Shown piece after piece: positions 1-12,562 of a DNA stretch of 64,000 nucleotides. A program made the translations under genes and the position numbers. The stretch comes from Strigops habroptila. Taxonomy: Eukaryota > Chordata > Aves > Psittaciformes > Psittacidae. The notes under the pieces are model-generated. The model saw only the letters and a program-made list of their open reading frames with translations, had not been told where the DNA came from and did no database searches. Position 1 is the stretch's first letter; every line of letters starts with the position of its first letter. The stretch lies in assembly GCF_004027225.2 (NCBI RefSeq), contig NC_044283.2, forward strand, positions 17,688,992-17,752,991. Direction: 5' to 3'.

Positions 1-240
1 GATCTGATCATCTTTGCTCAAAAACTGCTGACAAACATAATCTACATGAACCTACCTATTCACTTTTCCTTTTCTCTATTTCATCCGTCTCAGTCTCCTC
101 CTTGACTCAGTTTCTAGTCCCATTTTCCTTACGATCTGCTACTGTTATTCTGATTCTTGCTTTATTCTAACTGTTTCTTGCCCTATCCTACATCTTTCTC
201 TTCTTTCTCTGTAGGCCTAATTTTGCTTCTTCTGAATGTT

Positions 241-455
241 CAGGTCATCTTCCTGGTTGTGTCCCTTCCTAACCTCATGCGCACGCCTAATATATTCACT
301 GAGGTGGCAGAGTGAAAAACAGAAGGCCTCGACACTGTGCAAATATTATTCAACAACAGCTAAAACATTAGTGAGTTATCAGCAATGTTTTGGTCACAAA
401 CCTAAAACATAGCACCATATCAGCTATTATGAAGATTCCAGCCAGATCCAGTACA
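241..455 (+). mobile_element. Degenerate 3' part of an ERVL-like LTR
   Basis: This stretch resembles the 3' half of the solo LTR at 53177-53743 in the same window. Shared blocks appear in the same order: a TGTCC/TGTGTCCC stretch, AGAAGGCCT-like, a CAACA(A)CAGCTAAAACAT-like block, TTATCAGC, an ACATAGCACC-like block, CAGCTA, and a terminal CCAGTACA-like end. The 5' half (TGTCATGG start and TATA region) is missing and the copy is more diverged, so it is an old truncated relic in a SLIT2 intron. The family name is from memory of bird LTR consensus sequences. Confidence 0.7.
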
Positions 456-3145
456 AATAAATGATGAATTATAAAAGCAAGCAAGTTAATGTATTATGTT
501 TTATCAGGGAGACATGAAGAAGACAAAAGAGCATTTTAACTCATCACCTTGAAGAAGAGCGAGGTTTAGGATTGATCTGATAACTGGGTAGATAGTTTGC
601 AAACTAAGATGAGAAGTTGCTTACAGTGAGAAGGACAGAAAGGAAATTAAACAACTGGTAAGTTTATCAAGGGATTTACAGATTTCATTAAGGAAGTGAA
701 GATTCATGGATAGTATAGGAAAAAGAATAAGACAAGTTGTACTCTACTGAACAATGACAAGATGCCTGGAACAGAGGCCAAAATAAAATAAAAGAGCCAA
801 TAGAGAGTTTCAAATAAAAGTTTTATAATATAAATGACCATCAAGAAATGGTATGTTGAAAAGGAGTCAGATGGGAGCTGTAAGGCCTAGAGAAGTGCTA
901 GCAGTAGCAACAAAACAAAGCTGCAAACAGGTGATTTAATCATTGTAAATATGGACAATCAAAAATAATAGCGGCCTAGCTGTGTAAAGAATGAGAACTG
1001 CTTTACCAATGGGAATTGACTGCAGAAAGAGCCATCACCCTAGAAGCACTCATCAGTCAATCTGAGTAACAAGATGAGATGGTGGCATTGCCAAGACCAG
1101 TAAAGAAAATTAATTCATTGGAGATGGTTATTTGGGAAAAGCTGATCCACTTGGGCTTTGTTCTGTCTGGACATCCATTTTGAGATGTTAAATGTTTTTT
1201 ACGCACACACACACAAAAACCAAAACAAAACAAAAAAAATAAAAAAAAAACTTTTTCATTCTGTAAACCAGTTTTCATCATATATTTATTGGAAATATGG
1301 AATATTTCTTCCCAAATCATTACTCTTCTAAAGAGTTCCAGAAGCTTTAAATCAGTTTTTCTTACAGCTTTTCATTAGGATCTATGCATTCAGCTCTCAT
1401 TTCTCCAATGGGAAATGGGCTAGAAGTAATATAAGTGCATTGGCAGGAAATATTGCACAGATATGCCTAGTGCTTATTTCCCCTTTAATTTCAAGCACCC
1501 TTACCTAAGAGGGCTCCTCTTTCTGCAGTAAATTTTTACCAGTAAAACAGTTTAAACTAGAAGCTTTTAATAATAACTTTTAAAGACACATTCCCTTCAC
1601 ACATTATGTTTTATACATCCCAGGAATGACCTCTTGCTATAAAAATGCATGTTCTGTGTTGCTCTCATCCTTTTAAATATTATTGTGTGCAAGGTTGATA
1701 AATTGTTAGATAACATAAATTTCCTTGGAACAAGAACATTGCGTTAGGGTTTCTTGCTTGCTTCAGTCAAGAAGTCATACACATTTTGGTTTCATCCACT
1801 TTTTTCCTGGATTCATTGAAATGTTTTAAAGAAATTAATCCTGGCACTTTTCTTGTTGCTTTATCACAGAAATCAAAAACCCAACTCTTTAGTACCTTGA
1901 ATAGACCTTACTTTTTAGGAATGATGAACCCTGACCTTTTCTTTTTTCCATGGAACCTGGCAGTCCCCCTCCTGCCCATTCCCAGAAAGTGTTTATTCTG
2001 CCAGTGTCTGCTCTGTTGTGTGTTTGTACTTTCACAGAGAGCCAAGTTTATGTAAAGCATGCATACTACCATGCAGATCTTTTACCCATATTGAGCTGAG
2101 CTTGTCCACATAGTTAGAGTTGTTAATAAATAGCTAAGAAGCTATTTAATGTGTCACCGTTGTAAACAACCTTGTGAGTGCTTCTGATGTGTTCCAGGAC
2201 AAAAGCAGTTAGGTTAATTAAAACGTTGCTAGGGATGTTATAAGGCAATTTGCTTGATTTTTGCCTTGAGATTTAGGAAGCTAATCCCTTTCAGCTATAC
2301 TGCTTTCCTAATGAGAAGAGCTAACTGACTGTATGACTGTTCAGTCCATCTCAGGCTATCATACAATTGGTTCATTTGAACAACTTTTTTCAAAGGCTTA
2401 AGCTTACTTACTTGATGGTGCCCTGAAGCAAATAAAGGCTCTCATGGGAATGGTTATAATGTCTGGTCTCTGGACTACAGCTCATTGTCATGACTTCCAT
2501 GCAGCCATACATTCAGCTCTTAATTCTCCAGTGTTTGGGGAGAGAGTATGGGCTAGAAGCAATGGAAGAACAATGATATATTCAGTCCCAAAATTAAATA
2601 ATAATATTCTTCCTTCTCTGATGTACATAAACTGTATTCAAATGCAAAGTAGTTACCCTGCACTTAAACATTTGCTATGTAGATATTTAAGCTGGTTAAC
2701 ATAGGCAGCCATTTCTTGTACTTAGTAATGTGTGTAGGCTTGTCCTTACACATAAGCACCATGCTTGAAACAAGCCTTTTCTGCATGACACCCTTTGGGC
2801 ATTCTCCTACTAGTGGGTTCATATCTTCTTAGCAAGCTGAAGGAAATAGCATATGCTATTCACTGCACTAGCCAGAAGCTGAACATTCAGAAATAATCAT
2901 GCCTAATAAAGACAACAAATTACTTTGTTGCTAGTGTCAATGGAGCTGTCTGGACCAATGATGTGGTTTTGTCTGGCAGGACTAAGGTTAGATGCAATTT
3001 CATATTCTGTAAAATAGTAGGTTTATATAACACTGGAGTGAACTCAGGCCTTCATACTTGCAAAATATGTAAACCCAATGCTATGCAACATGTAGGATAC
3101 ATACACACATACGTGTGCACGCAAATAAGATCTTGAAATAACATT
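456..3145. other. SLIT2 intronic sequence, no exon seen
   Basis: AT-rich intronic DNA. I looked for the preceding laminin-G exon of SLIT2 and did not find it, so it must lie upstream of the window. Short open frames here have no recognisable domain and no plausible splice context. An A-rich CA/AAAC stretch lies near 1201-1250. Confidence 0.6.
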
Positions 3146-3176
3146 AGAATCATAGAATGGTTTGGGTTGGAAGGTT
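3146..3176 (-). mobile_element. CR1 3'-end stub (about 30 bp)
   Basis: The sequence GAATCATAGAATGGTTTGGG followed by TTGGAAGG is the reverse complement of the CR1 3' terminus, including its ATTCTATGATTC tail. Homology stops after about 30 bp, so this is an extremely 5'-truncated CR1 insertion in minus orientation, 270 bp upstream of a SLIT2 exon. Confidence 0.75.
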
Positions 3177-3442
3177 CATTATTTTATGAGGGCATGAATA
3201 ACTTTGAATGGAAAAGAGCTATTAGTCTACAATACGTATTGTTAATAGAGTGTTATTGAAGGGGTACTGTATTAGCTCTTAAGCATACATGCATGTCCTT
3301 GCTTAAAATCTAGTTTTCAGGAGACTGCACCCCTGGAGAAGTTCTGTTCTGAAGCTGTATTAACTCAAAGAGGAAGAAGATCAAAACCTGTTCTAACCAG
3401 ACCATCAACTGTTTAAAATTAATATTAATGTTTATTTTGCAG

Positions 3443-3597
3443 TGTGGAAACAATTAATGATGGCAATTTCCATATTGTGGAGCTGCTAGCTATGGATCAG
3501 ATTCTGTCTTTATCTATTGATGGAGGAAGCCCCAAGATAATTACCAATTTGTCCAAGCAATCCACTCTGAATTTTGATTCTCCGCTGTATGTAGGAG
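3443..3597 (+). CDS. SLIT2: SLIT2 exon: laminin-G domain, middle part
   Basis: The exon is preceded by the acceptor TTTATTTTGCAG and followed by the donor GTAAGAG. It begins with the last base of a split codon and ends with the first base of a glycine codon completed by the next exon. It encodes about 51 residues starting [15 protein letters not shown] and ending SPLYVGG, the beta-strand core of the laminin-G-like domain between the EGF repeats of Slit proteins. The open frame runs past the donor for 19 codons, but that is intronic. The segment [20 protein letters not shown] matches SLIT2 as I remember it. Confidence 0.95.
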
Positions 3598-6500
3598 GTA
3601 AGAGGATCTTACTGCCTCTTACTAATGGTATTATAGCTAATTTACTCTGGTAACATGCATTAATAAACACACGGTAAAAGACTCATTCATTGAGATAACA
3701 CCTTAAGATGAAACTTCAGCAGTTAATCTCAATAGTTTTAATTTTAACAATTAGTATGTCCTCAAACTGCTACTGTTACATAGCTTTTTATCATACTGAA
3801 GAAGTATGTGTAATGTTGTTCAGCTACCTGAAGATTCCATAATGCCTATTCAGAAAGTGTAGAATGGTCGCATTCTGTTTTGGTTATGTTTTACGTTTCT
3901 ATTTCGCCACACAGGTATCTGCAGGAAATGATAGCAAGGTATAAAGCCATGAATTATAATTTATGTCTGGAGAGCTTATTGCTTAGGGCTGACAGGAATT
4001 ATGACATTAGGTAAGAAGGGAACCACCTGGACAGTTGCCTCACAGTATGTGGCAGGGTTTGTTGTCGGGGTTTTTGGTTTGTTTTGAGAAGAAAGAATTG
4101 TTTGTTTCAGTAAAACTGGTAGTAGGTGATTGTGGAGATAGAACCTAGGTAAAAGAATCCAGCCACCACTTTGTGCCTTCTTACTCTCCTTCGCAGCAAG
4201 ACTAAGTTCTTTGTGATGAGAGATTCAGCATGGTTTTTAAATACTATTGATCTACCAGTCTTCATCTTCTATTTAGTTTAACTTTACACTCTTAAAGGAG
4301 GCATGTAAGGAGTCTCCTTCTGATCTGTTCTTTCTGCAAAAAGAATACCTACTTTCCTACATTCTTTTTCATTTTATTTAATTTTTAAGAACTGTTTTGT
4401 GTTTGAGAACACGTTTTTAGACTTGCATCTTGCCTCTTTGCAAAAAATTGTGCTACCAGTAGTACCTATGTGAGATGCCTGTTTTCTCTAGAAAAGGTGT
4501 TATTTGTCCTTTCTAAATACACAGAAAAGCTCAGGGTAGTTACTTAGATTTATCTCTAATGGAAAAGAAAAACAAGAAGCTGCTTTGATACCAATCAAGA
4601 ATAGTCTAACTAGTATAATAAATGTATCGGTTACAAGTGATGAGGAGTAAGTTGACTTTTGTCACTGAAAATCCCCATTCTTCTGTTGAAACACCAGCTT
4701 TTTTGTAAAATCTTTTCAGATTTTGTCATTGCCTTCTTCCATCTAACATGGGAACACGTACAAGATAGAATTCAATATTGGTCATCACTCCTCGTACCAG
4801 CAGAGAAAAGAATTAAAACTACCAAATGTATGAGCTGCCTTTAAAATCGCTTCATGTCATGAATCTTTAAAGGAGGATTGCCTTGTGGAAGCACATCTGC
4901 ATTTTTTTCATGTGTATCACTTCTGTTGTTTACATATGCCGCATTTTTTGGAAGGAGAGATTGTCCTAGATTCTAATAAGACGCTGTGTGCTTGCTTACT
5001 TGTATTGGCAACATGAGTTTGTTATTTGATGACAGCTAACGCAAATTTTACTACTTCTTGAAAACTGAGTTTAACGCAGAATGGTCTGTCTGTTATGGGC
5101 ACCTTTTGATGAAATGAGGCTAAGACTCCCACCTATAAACATTTATTCTGTCCAGTGCTAATAGTTACTTGGTCTGTGACATATGGTTCTTCCCTGCTTC
5201 TTCACCTTGCATATCTTTGTCTCCATTAGAAGAATCATACTAATCTGCATCATCTTAATGAAGTATCAGAATAAATAACTTTTGGAAATAATGTTTTCCT
5301 TCAGTGATTTGATTCCTAAGAGCAGGAATCTTTTTCAACCTAGTGCATATTCGTTAGAGAGGTCCTGTGTTCCTACTATTCCTATTCTTCACATTCAGGC
5401 TCCAAGCAGTCAATTATTTCCTTGTCATAGAAAATGTTGGTCCAAAACAGAATGAAAACCATTATTAGAAGCAAATTAATACAAAACAAAGCAAGAAACA
5501 CAGTAGGTTGATACTGAGCTCTGAAACTTTCCTGTTCTTTATCTATGTTTATCTATTTATGATCTTTAAAATTCTTGAGACAGTTAACTTACACTGCTGT
5601 ATCTTTTATTACCCATCTTTTTGAGATTCATTCAATTTTTTCTTACCCAACTGTATCTAGAATTTTTAGAGAATTTGATCACACTTTTCCAGCAGTGAAG
5701 AACTCAAATTCTCACCAGGATTTTATACAGTAATTTTGTCTTTGCCAAAATCTTAGTTTGACACCTATATCATCATGTAGCTTACACTTACTCTTATCAC
5801 CTTCCTGCTAAAATGGCATTTCTGGTAAGCATCACCTCAGCTGGCAGGATGAAATTCAGACTTGACAGCAAGCCCTTGTATGGTGTACATTCTCTCATTC
5901 TCATTCTTTCTTTCATTCTCCCTCATTTTCTCTCTCCCAATGCACCCCCCTCTTTTTTTTTTTTTTTTTAGCAAAGTTGTTCCTGGTTCACAGTATTTGG
6001 GTTGGTTTGAAATTTAACTTTATTTTTACAGAAAATAGGCTAATCACTTTTTTTGTCCTTTTTTAATCTTCCTTTTTTTTTTTTTTTTTTTTTTTGACCT
6101 TTTTCCAACTGTATGGCTCTCTTGTGTGGTCAGAATGCACGTGCTAGATATTTTTCAGTCTTTCTATAACAGATTTCGGTAAATCATATTGAAAGCCTGT
6201 GGCTTTTTGTAAGAAGTCTGTTTCTTCTCAAAAACTCTTCAAAGGGGTTAGACTTCACTGATAATTTACATTCTTCCCTAAGAAATTAGAGCATATTTTA
6301 CTCATTGAGAGTGACACCTTGTTTCATGGAAGTCCCTATTTCTGAGAAAGTAGAGCATCGGCTGCTTTTCATTTGTGCCTGCTCTGTTCTAGGAACTTCT
6401 AGAATGAGATACTCATTTTGACAGTTTTATTGTATAACTGTTATTTAATAGAGGTCTTACCATTTGCCTCCTTGAGCAGTAATTTGGTAATTTACCTGTA

Positions 6501-8395
6501 GTCAGATTCAGTGACCAAAAGCTTAAAGGGGGGCAGAAACTACTTTCTTGCCTTTCCAAAAATAGAGCTGAAATATTTGTCTGCATTGTTTCTATGGCAG
6601 TTCTTTTTTAACTAATAAACAACCTTTATCTAAAAATTATCTAAGAAATATTGCTAAAGAATATGGACAGCTTTTGCACACACTTTGGCCTTCTAACACT
6701 TGGTAACTTGCTATAAGCAGCAAAAAGTGTATAGGCTAAAAGCTTGTGTTTCCAAATATTTTCCATATTAGAGATTATAGACAAAAAATTCAATCACGTT
6801 ATATACCTCATATTATCTGGTGTCATATATGCTTATATGGTTCCCAGAAATCATATCCAAGTTTCCTGACACTTAGAAGAATAACATCTAGTTTAACACT
6901 GCATTACTTAGCTTTATGCAGCTTTCATTTTTACAGTGTTTTGTCCCTGGATTATGAGAATATGGCGAATAGTTTTGAGGAAATGGAAGCTAGTAGTTGT
7001 TTGCAGTCTGAGTCCTTTAATACAACAGTCCCAAGCCTGGTTTACTTAACTGATAAGATCAAAGAAGATTAGGCTCTTCAGCAGCATGGATGCAACATTG
7101 TTCATTTCTATAATCACTGAAGCTTAGCACAAATGAAATTACAATAACCTCTGAATGAAAGGAAGGTCTACTCCATTAGTTTACATAGCACTTCTGCATG
7201 ACTCTTAACTGTTCAAACTGCACAAAACCATTAGAAGTATCAGTTTACATGGTTAAGGAGCAACTAACAGAACATTACCTCTTTCTGTGGTTATCTAACT
7301 GAGTACCAGAATGAAGATTGCTAATTTTGCCTAGGAATAAACCAGTGCAGCTAATAAGCATATATATTTTCAGGTAAATAGATCCTTTTCTAATTCTCAG
7401 TACACTTTTATTTCCGTTACTTATTAATCTCAGAAGGTGTTTAGGCATTTGTGTATTCATTATTTGAATGTAATATCTTAAGGACTAACTAATATAGGCC
7501 AATATGTTGGCAATAAGTTTAAAAAAAAGCAAGGGGTACAAGTAGAAGAGACTTCATTTTTACAAGGAAACAATGTTTAATAGTAATGTTACTTCTGAAT
7601 TATTCTTAAATTATTAACTGATCACAATAGGATAACTGTATCACATATGCCTACTGCTCTAATTAGGGAGTAAACCAGAGGAATTATTCTGAAAATAGTC
7701 AACATCAGGGGCATTTGCACTATCTAGAAATACCTGCACATAAGTCTTTTGATGTCAAATTATTGCTATTACTGATTACCTTTGTTTTAAACTTTAATGG
7801 CAAACTATGAGTGGCTTTTTTATTAATCTGTTTCTTTGAGACAAGCTAAACAAAAATATTTTTGAAAGAAATGGAACCTCAATCTGTTGAGCTTTCCTAT
7901 GTAAGAATTTTCATTAGCAAAATTTCACATTTGAATGTGTATGCCAGCTCCAAATTGATGAGCTGGTCCTACTAAATTCTTCTGGATTTGAATATCTTAG
8001 CAGCTTACAAAAAATCTCATATCAGTTGCTAAATTTCAACAACTTTTGTTTTTCCAAGATTCAGAAACTATGTACTATCTTGGACTTAAATTGCACTAGG
8101 TCAAAAATGGCATGTATCCAAACCTTCTCACAGTTGTGAGCTTCCTGTATGAAGTCCCATATACATCTCTTTAGTTGGACCTAGAAACTTATGTATTTGG
8201 AGCTCGTTTACATTCATGCTTGACAATCAGGAAAATTTCCAAATACTAGAACATTGCTTATGCTTGTAGGCTGAATATCTAAGAATAATTAATTAGGAAG
8301 AAATATTTCTTCAAAAAAGTTTTTAAAATAGAGAAAATGGTACAGAAAATTACACCAAAGATTATACTGATTATTTGCTATTATTAATTTCCTAG
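3598..8395. other. SLIT2 intron, about 4.8 kb
   Basis: AT-rich intron bounded by GTAAGAG and a TTTCCTAG acceptor. It holds a long pyrimidine-rich tract (5890-5969) and a poly-T run (6073-6095). I see no further exon, RNA gene or transposon in it. Confidence 0.8.
5890..6095. repeat. Pyrimidine-rich tract and poly-T runs
   Basis: From 5890 to 5969 the + strand is nearly all C and T with a few A interruptions (repeated CATTCT/CTTTCTTT motifs), ending in CCCCCCTC and a run of about 18 T. A second run of about 23 T lies at 6073-6095. Such tracts may arise from replication slippage and are often unstable or poorly assembled. Confidence 0.85.
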
Positions 8396-8684
8396 GTATG
8401 CCTGTGAAAAATAACATAGCAGCTTTACGCCAGTCTCCAGGACAGAATGGCACCAGCTTCCATGGTTGCATCCGTAACCTATACATCAACAGCGAGCTCC
8501 AGGACTTCAGAAATGTGCCACTGCAAATGGGAATTCTGCCAGGTTGTGAGCCTTGTCACAAGAAAGTTTGTGTGCATGGAACATGCCATGCTACCAGCCA
8601 GTCAGGCTTTTCCTGTGAGTGTGAAGGTGGATGGACTGGACCCCTGTGTGATCAACAAACTAATGACCCATGTCTTGGAAACAA
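8396..8684 (+). CDS. SLIT2: SLIT2 exon: end of laminin-G domain and following EGF-like repeat
   Basis: The acceptor is TTTCCTAG and the donor GTATGT. The two leading bases complete the glycine codon from the previous exon, then [12 protein letters not shown] follows. The first part ([17 protein letters not shown] to ILPGC) closes the laminin-G domain with its conserved disulphide cysteines. The second part is an EGF-like repeat with [18 protein letters not shown] and GWTGPLC, then DPCLGNK opening the next EGF module. The exon ends AA, and the A opening the next exon completes lysine, so the next EGF repeat is split across the junction. Length is 289 nt. Confidence 0.96.
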
Positions 8685-9299
8685 GTATGTCCTTCCTCAA
8701 GGCAGAATAGTAGTATAATATGAATATGTGTCTCCTGTTACGTGTATTTTTTTCATGAATATTCACACTTTTTTCAGCAAGAAACAAAATATCCTGAACA
8801 CGTAAAAGTGAAAACAGAGTCCAGGTTATAGTCTATTTTTTCCATAAACTTAATGAGGAAAAGTCCCCCATTTAGGGGAGCAGATACACACATCTCATGA
8901 AGTTCTGCCTAAAGCCTGGGAAGTGCTCTTACATACTTCTGTATGTGCTTCCTTTATTATGAGTTATGCTGATGCAAGTGTTGGTATGACACTTGGTACA
9001 AAAATAATTTAGAAATCGCAAATGGAAAAAAATATATATTTGCTTATTTGTAATTGTATAGTGACAAAAATTAGTATTATTATTGTTATTCTCTAATGAG
9101 TTTAAAAAGCTTGATGCAATATATATCTAATATTTTTATATTTTCACAGTACCCCAGGTTTTAGCAGGAAAACAGATTTTCATCTTTATGGTTAACTTCT
9201 GTTTAAGTCTGTGTGTGCTAATTCTTTTTGCTGATTTGACTAAAACATTTTAGGTTGGACATTTTATGGATGTTTATAGAGAGGGTCATGTATAGGTGT

Positions 9300-9333
9300 A
9301 GAGAGAGAGAGGTATATGTATATATATATATGT
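9300..9333. repeat. (GA)n/(TA)n microsatellite
   Basis: A GA run (AGAGAGAGAGAGG) passes directly into a TATATG/TA-alternating run. It is a compound microsatellite of about 34 bp in a SLIT2 intron. Confidence 0.85.
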
Positions 9334-10733
9334 GTCTATGAGAGTATTGATATCTATGCATATTCATCTTTTAAATTTACTATAGAGACAGATTCAATTT
9401 TCTGGCTCATGGTCTCCCAGCACAAGATGATCAGAAACTTCAGAAGTTCAAAGTTCTCCAGGATTTGTTGGTCATGGGCAACAAGATGTCATTCCGTTTG
9501 CCATTACCACTGCCCTTACCGAAGTTGCAACCAATTCTTTGCATTGTTTTGGGGTTGGGGTTTTTTTTTTTGTTTCTTTGTAGAGTAAAGTAATCTGCTT
9601 GAATCTTTTGGCTGCTGCTTTTTCAGTGCTCTGGCCTATATAACTTCTGACTTTTCAGGACCAGTGGCCTGAGTTTACTAAGAAATTCCAATAAGATGAT
9701 TTTCAATTTCCATATAAAATTATGTTTAAGTGATCTTTTTAAACAGGGTGTGTGGAGATTCTGACCCTTTAAAGCTTTACACACCATGCTTCAGCATGCT
9801 TTACAGTGCAGTTGGCATCATTTATATTGGTTGGGGACTCTTCCATTACTCTTAAGTTTTGAACCATCACAAAGCTATAGCAGTGAATTTTTGAAACATA
9901 CCATTAATAAATAGCATTTCATTGTGTATGGGTCTTTTTCTTACCCTGTCTTCTTTCACAGTAACTTAAGAGATAAAGAAAGGAAGTCACAGCAGGTTAA
10001 AAAATACCAAGGGGGATTTTGATTCTGTATTTCTTGATTCATCTCTAAATCCTGTCTGTTGAATAGATGCATTTTATCTTTCTAATGCAGTGTAACATTT
10101 ATACTTTATTCGAGAAACAGAATTGTCACTGTGATCTCTGTTTTGAAAATGTAGGGGATCTTTTAGAGATTCCTGCATACCATGAAAAGGCTTAAGGCTT
10201 AGATTTATTTTACCTAAATCTAGGTGCTTGACTTAGGAACATAGTCACCAAAGTTTGCTCTATAGTCAGTAAAGGAATAAACGCATTTCTAAAGAGTAAA
10301 CACTCTGGATAAGCTCATTTCTCTCCATGACTCTGTGGGGAGCTCATGGCAATTATAGATCTCACTTGAGTGCCTGACATAGGTACCCAAAATTAGGTAA
10401 GATGAAACTGTACCTATGACTTTGCACTTAGCTTGACATTCCTTTCAGTACAGTCTGAAGATGAAATTTAAGGCTTCAAAGAACAGGTGGAAGCAAAAGT
10501 ATGAGAGTTGGCATTAGCTAAGATTTAATCATCTTCTAAGTCAAGCAAAACTGTACCAAAGATCCTGACACAGATTGCTTTGATATCTAAAACAGTCTAT
10601 ATAGAATAGATAGAATAAATAGTTTATATAGAATTCATATATGACTATATGTTGTCAGTGTCACCTGAGTAACTTCATAGATCAGATGTCCTCAGAGTGG
10701 ATGTTTTTTAAATGTTAAACAGATAAAATGCTG

Positions 10734-10781
10734 AACATAATGAAAGCTAAACAAAATGAAAGCTAAACATAATGAAAGCTA
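10734..10781 (+). repeat. 16-bp tandem repeat, three copies
   Basis: Three head-to-tail units: AACATAATGAAAGCTA, AACAAAATGAAAGCTA, AACATAATGAAAGCTA. Units 1 and 3 are identical and unit 2 differs at one base. The start of a fourth unit (AACAAA) follows. Confidence 0.9.
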
Positions 10782-11467
10782 AACAAAAAAATCAGACTTC
10801 AACCACAAGAACAGCTTGGAAGTTTTTAGGGAACATGGTTGCTTCAAAAGTAGAGGCTTTTGCATAAGAGAGAAGTTAGAGGTGCTTAAGGTATTAAGTT
10901 CTGTATTTGCAGTTTTTAATGCAAAACTGGATATGTGAATGAAGGCTATGTGTTGTGCCTTTCAAATATTCTGTGATAAGACTGACTTCCCACACTCTTT
11001 TTCCTCCAAGTCATACTATTTCTAAAGCACTTGTACAGAATTAAGGGTACAGATAGAGAATTGTAATGTAGAATTCATTGATGAGTGGAACTTGTAGTTA
11101 TTTATTAAATGAAACCATTTTAAATAGTTGATTCAATTTTCTGAGTTAAAAACTTGTTAATTCTTTCAGTTTTACCAAGTTTCCTACTGTACTGAAGAAG
11201 TAGAGTACAAAACAAAATGTTTCTAGAAATAAAGTGTTATCTAAAAAATGTCAAAATGAGATGTTGTTCATAACAGAACTCTTACTACAACATGCATTAT
11301 TTTATTAATTTTTTTCCATCTTCAAATTCAAAGGATTTTATTTTAGATGGAATGGGATTTTTTTTTTTTTATCTAAAGCTTTTCAGTTACTTATATATTT
11401 ATTTATGTGGCTGTCAAAACCTACTAAAGAGGTTGTGGGCTCAGAAATCTTGTGGTACAGAGAGGAA

Positions 11468-11515
11468 AAACATTAGAGAGGAGAAATATTAGAGAGCAGA
11501 AACATTAGAGAGGGT
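11468..11515 (+). repeat. Second 16-bp tandem repeat, three copies
   Basis: Three units: AAACATTAGAGAGGAG, AAATATTAGAGAGCAG, AAACATTAGAGAGGGT. The unit length equals that of the array 700 bp upstream, but the sequence is unrelated. Confidence 0.88.
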
Positions 11516-12350
11516 AACCATGACATTGAATGTCAGGATTGCGTTCCTCCCTACAGAGGATCTTCACTGTGGTCTCCCTAGGAAATATGTAGATAGAAAA
11601 CTTGTGTATCAAGACAACAGTTAAAGAAAATACTATTTTAGGAAGAAAGCTATTGACCCTGTGCCACCAAATGAACAAAGTAATTGGTGGTCATTTCAGA
11701 ACGTGAATTCTCCTAATCTTCACCTTACACCTATGAACATCCTCCTTCTGGGAAACACCACCTCTCTCTCTCAAAAGTAGTAAGAACATACATTATATGA
11801 CCACACTAATGGCAGTTGGCAATGCAGGCTGATATTTAAAATTGGAGCACGTCTTCAGGTTTGAAACTTCCATTGCTTGGGTCAGAAGAGTTTCAGGTAG
11901 GAAGTGTCTGATCTGAATTTGTGCTGGGAGCCCCATACTTCGTGACAATATAGCAGGTTTTTTTAAATTATACAATAACCAGAATTTCAGGTGAGTATCC
12001 TTTTTCTCTACTTAATCCGGATTATATTCCATCTTGATTTTGCTGTGTTCTACTCAAAAGCATGCTGAATATTTACATAGACAAGATGTATTGGGTTTAA
12101 TAACTGGCCTGTAAAAGTCTTCCATAACACATCTACAGTGGCTGTTTTCTGGTGAGATTGTTCTGCAGCTTCTTTTATGTAAACCTGCATACAAATTATA
12201 AACCACTTCACTGCATCTCACTGAAAAAGTCCATTAGAAACAAAAGCAATTTCTTCTGAGTACAGTCCAAAGTATTTGTAGTTAATGTTGCTTAGCCTGA
12301 ACTTTGATGAATAATTTATTTTTATTCTCTTGGGCTTGTTTCCCCTGTAG

Positions 12351-12562
12351 ATGTGTGCATGGTACCTGCTTGCCGATCAATGCATTTTCATACAGTTGTA
12401 AATGCCTGCAGGGACATGGGGGAGTCCTCTGTGATGAAGAAGAAATGCTGTTTAACCCCTGCCAATCCATCAGGTGTAAACATGGCAAATGCAGGCTTTC
12501 AGGACTTGGGAAACCATATTGCGAATGCGGCAGCGGATACACGGGGGACAGCTGTGATACAG
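12351..12562 (+). CDS. SLIT2: SLIT2 exon: last EGF-like repeats
   Basis: The acceptor CCCCTGTAG is strong; the donor is CAG|GTAAAA. The first base completes the lysine of the previous exon; then [18 protein letters not shown] and [11 protein letters not shown] complete one EGF repeat. A second EGF repeat follows: [19 protein letters not shown] and [14 protein letters not shown]. Each EGF has the six-cysteine pattern with an aromatic residue before the last CxC and a glycine-rich C-terminal loop. The exon leaves one base (G) for a glutamate codon completed by the final exon. A 12-base poly-A run sits just inside the donor (12565-12576). Confidence 0.96.

Larger units (their letters stand above)
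8685..12350. other. SLIT2 intron, about 3.7 kb
   Basis: AT-rich intron ending in TTTCCCCTGTAG. It contains a GA/TA simple repeat near 9300-9333 and two short 16-bp tandem repeats (10734-10781 and 11468-11515). No other feature is supported. Confidence 0.8.
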
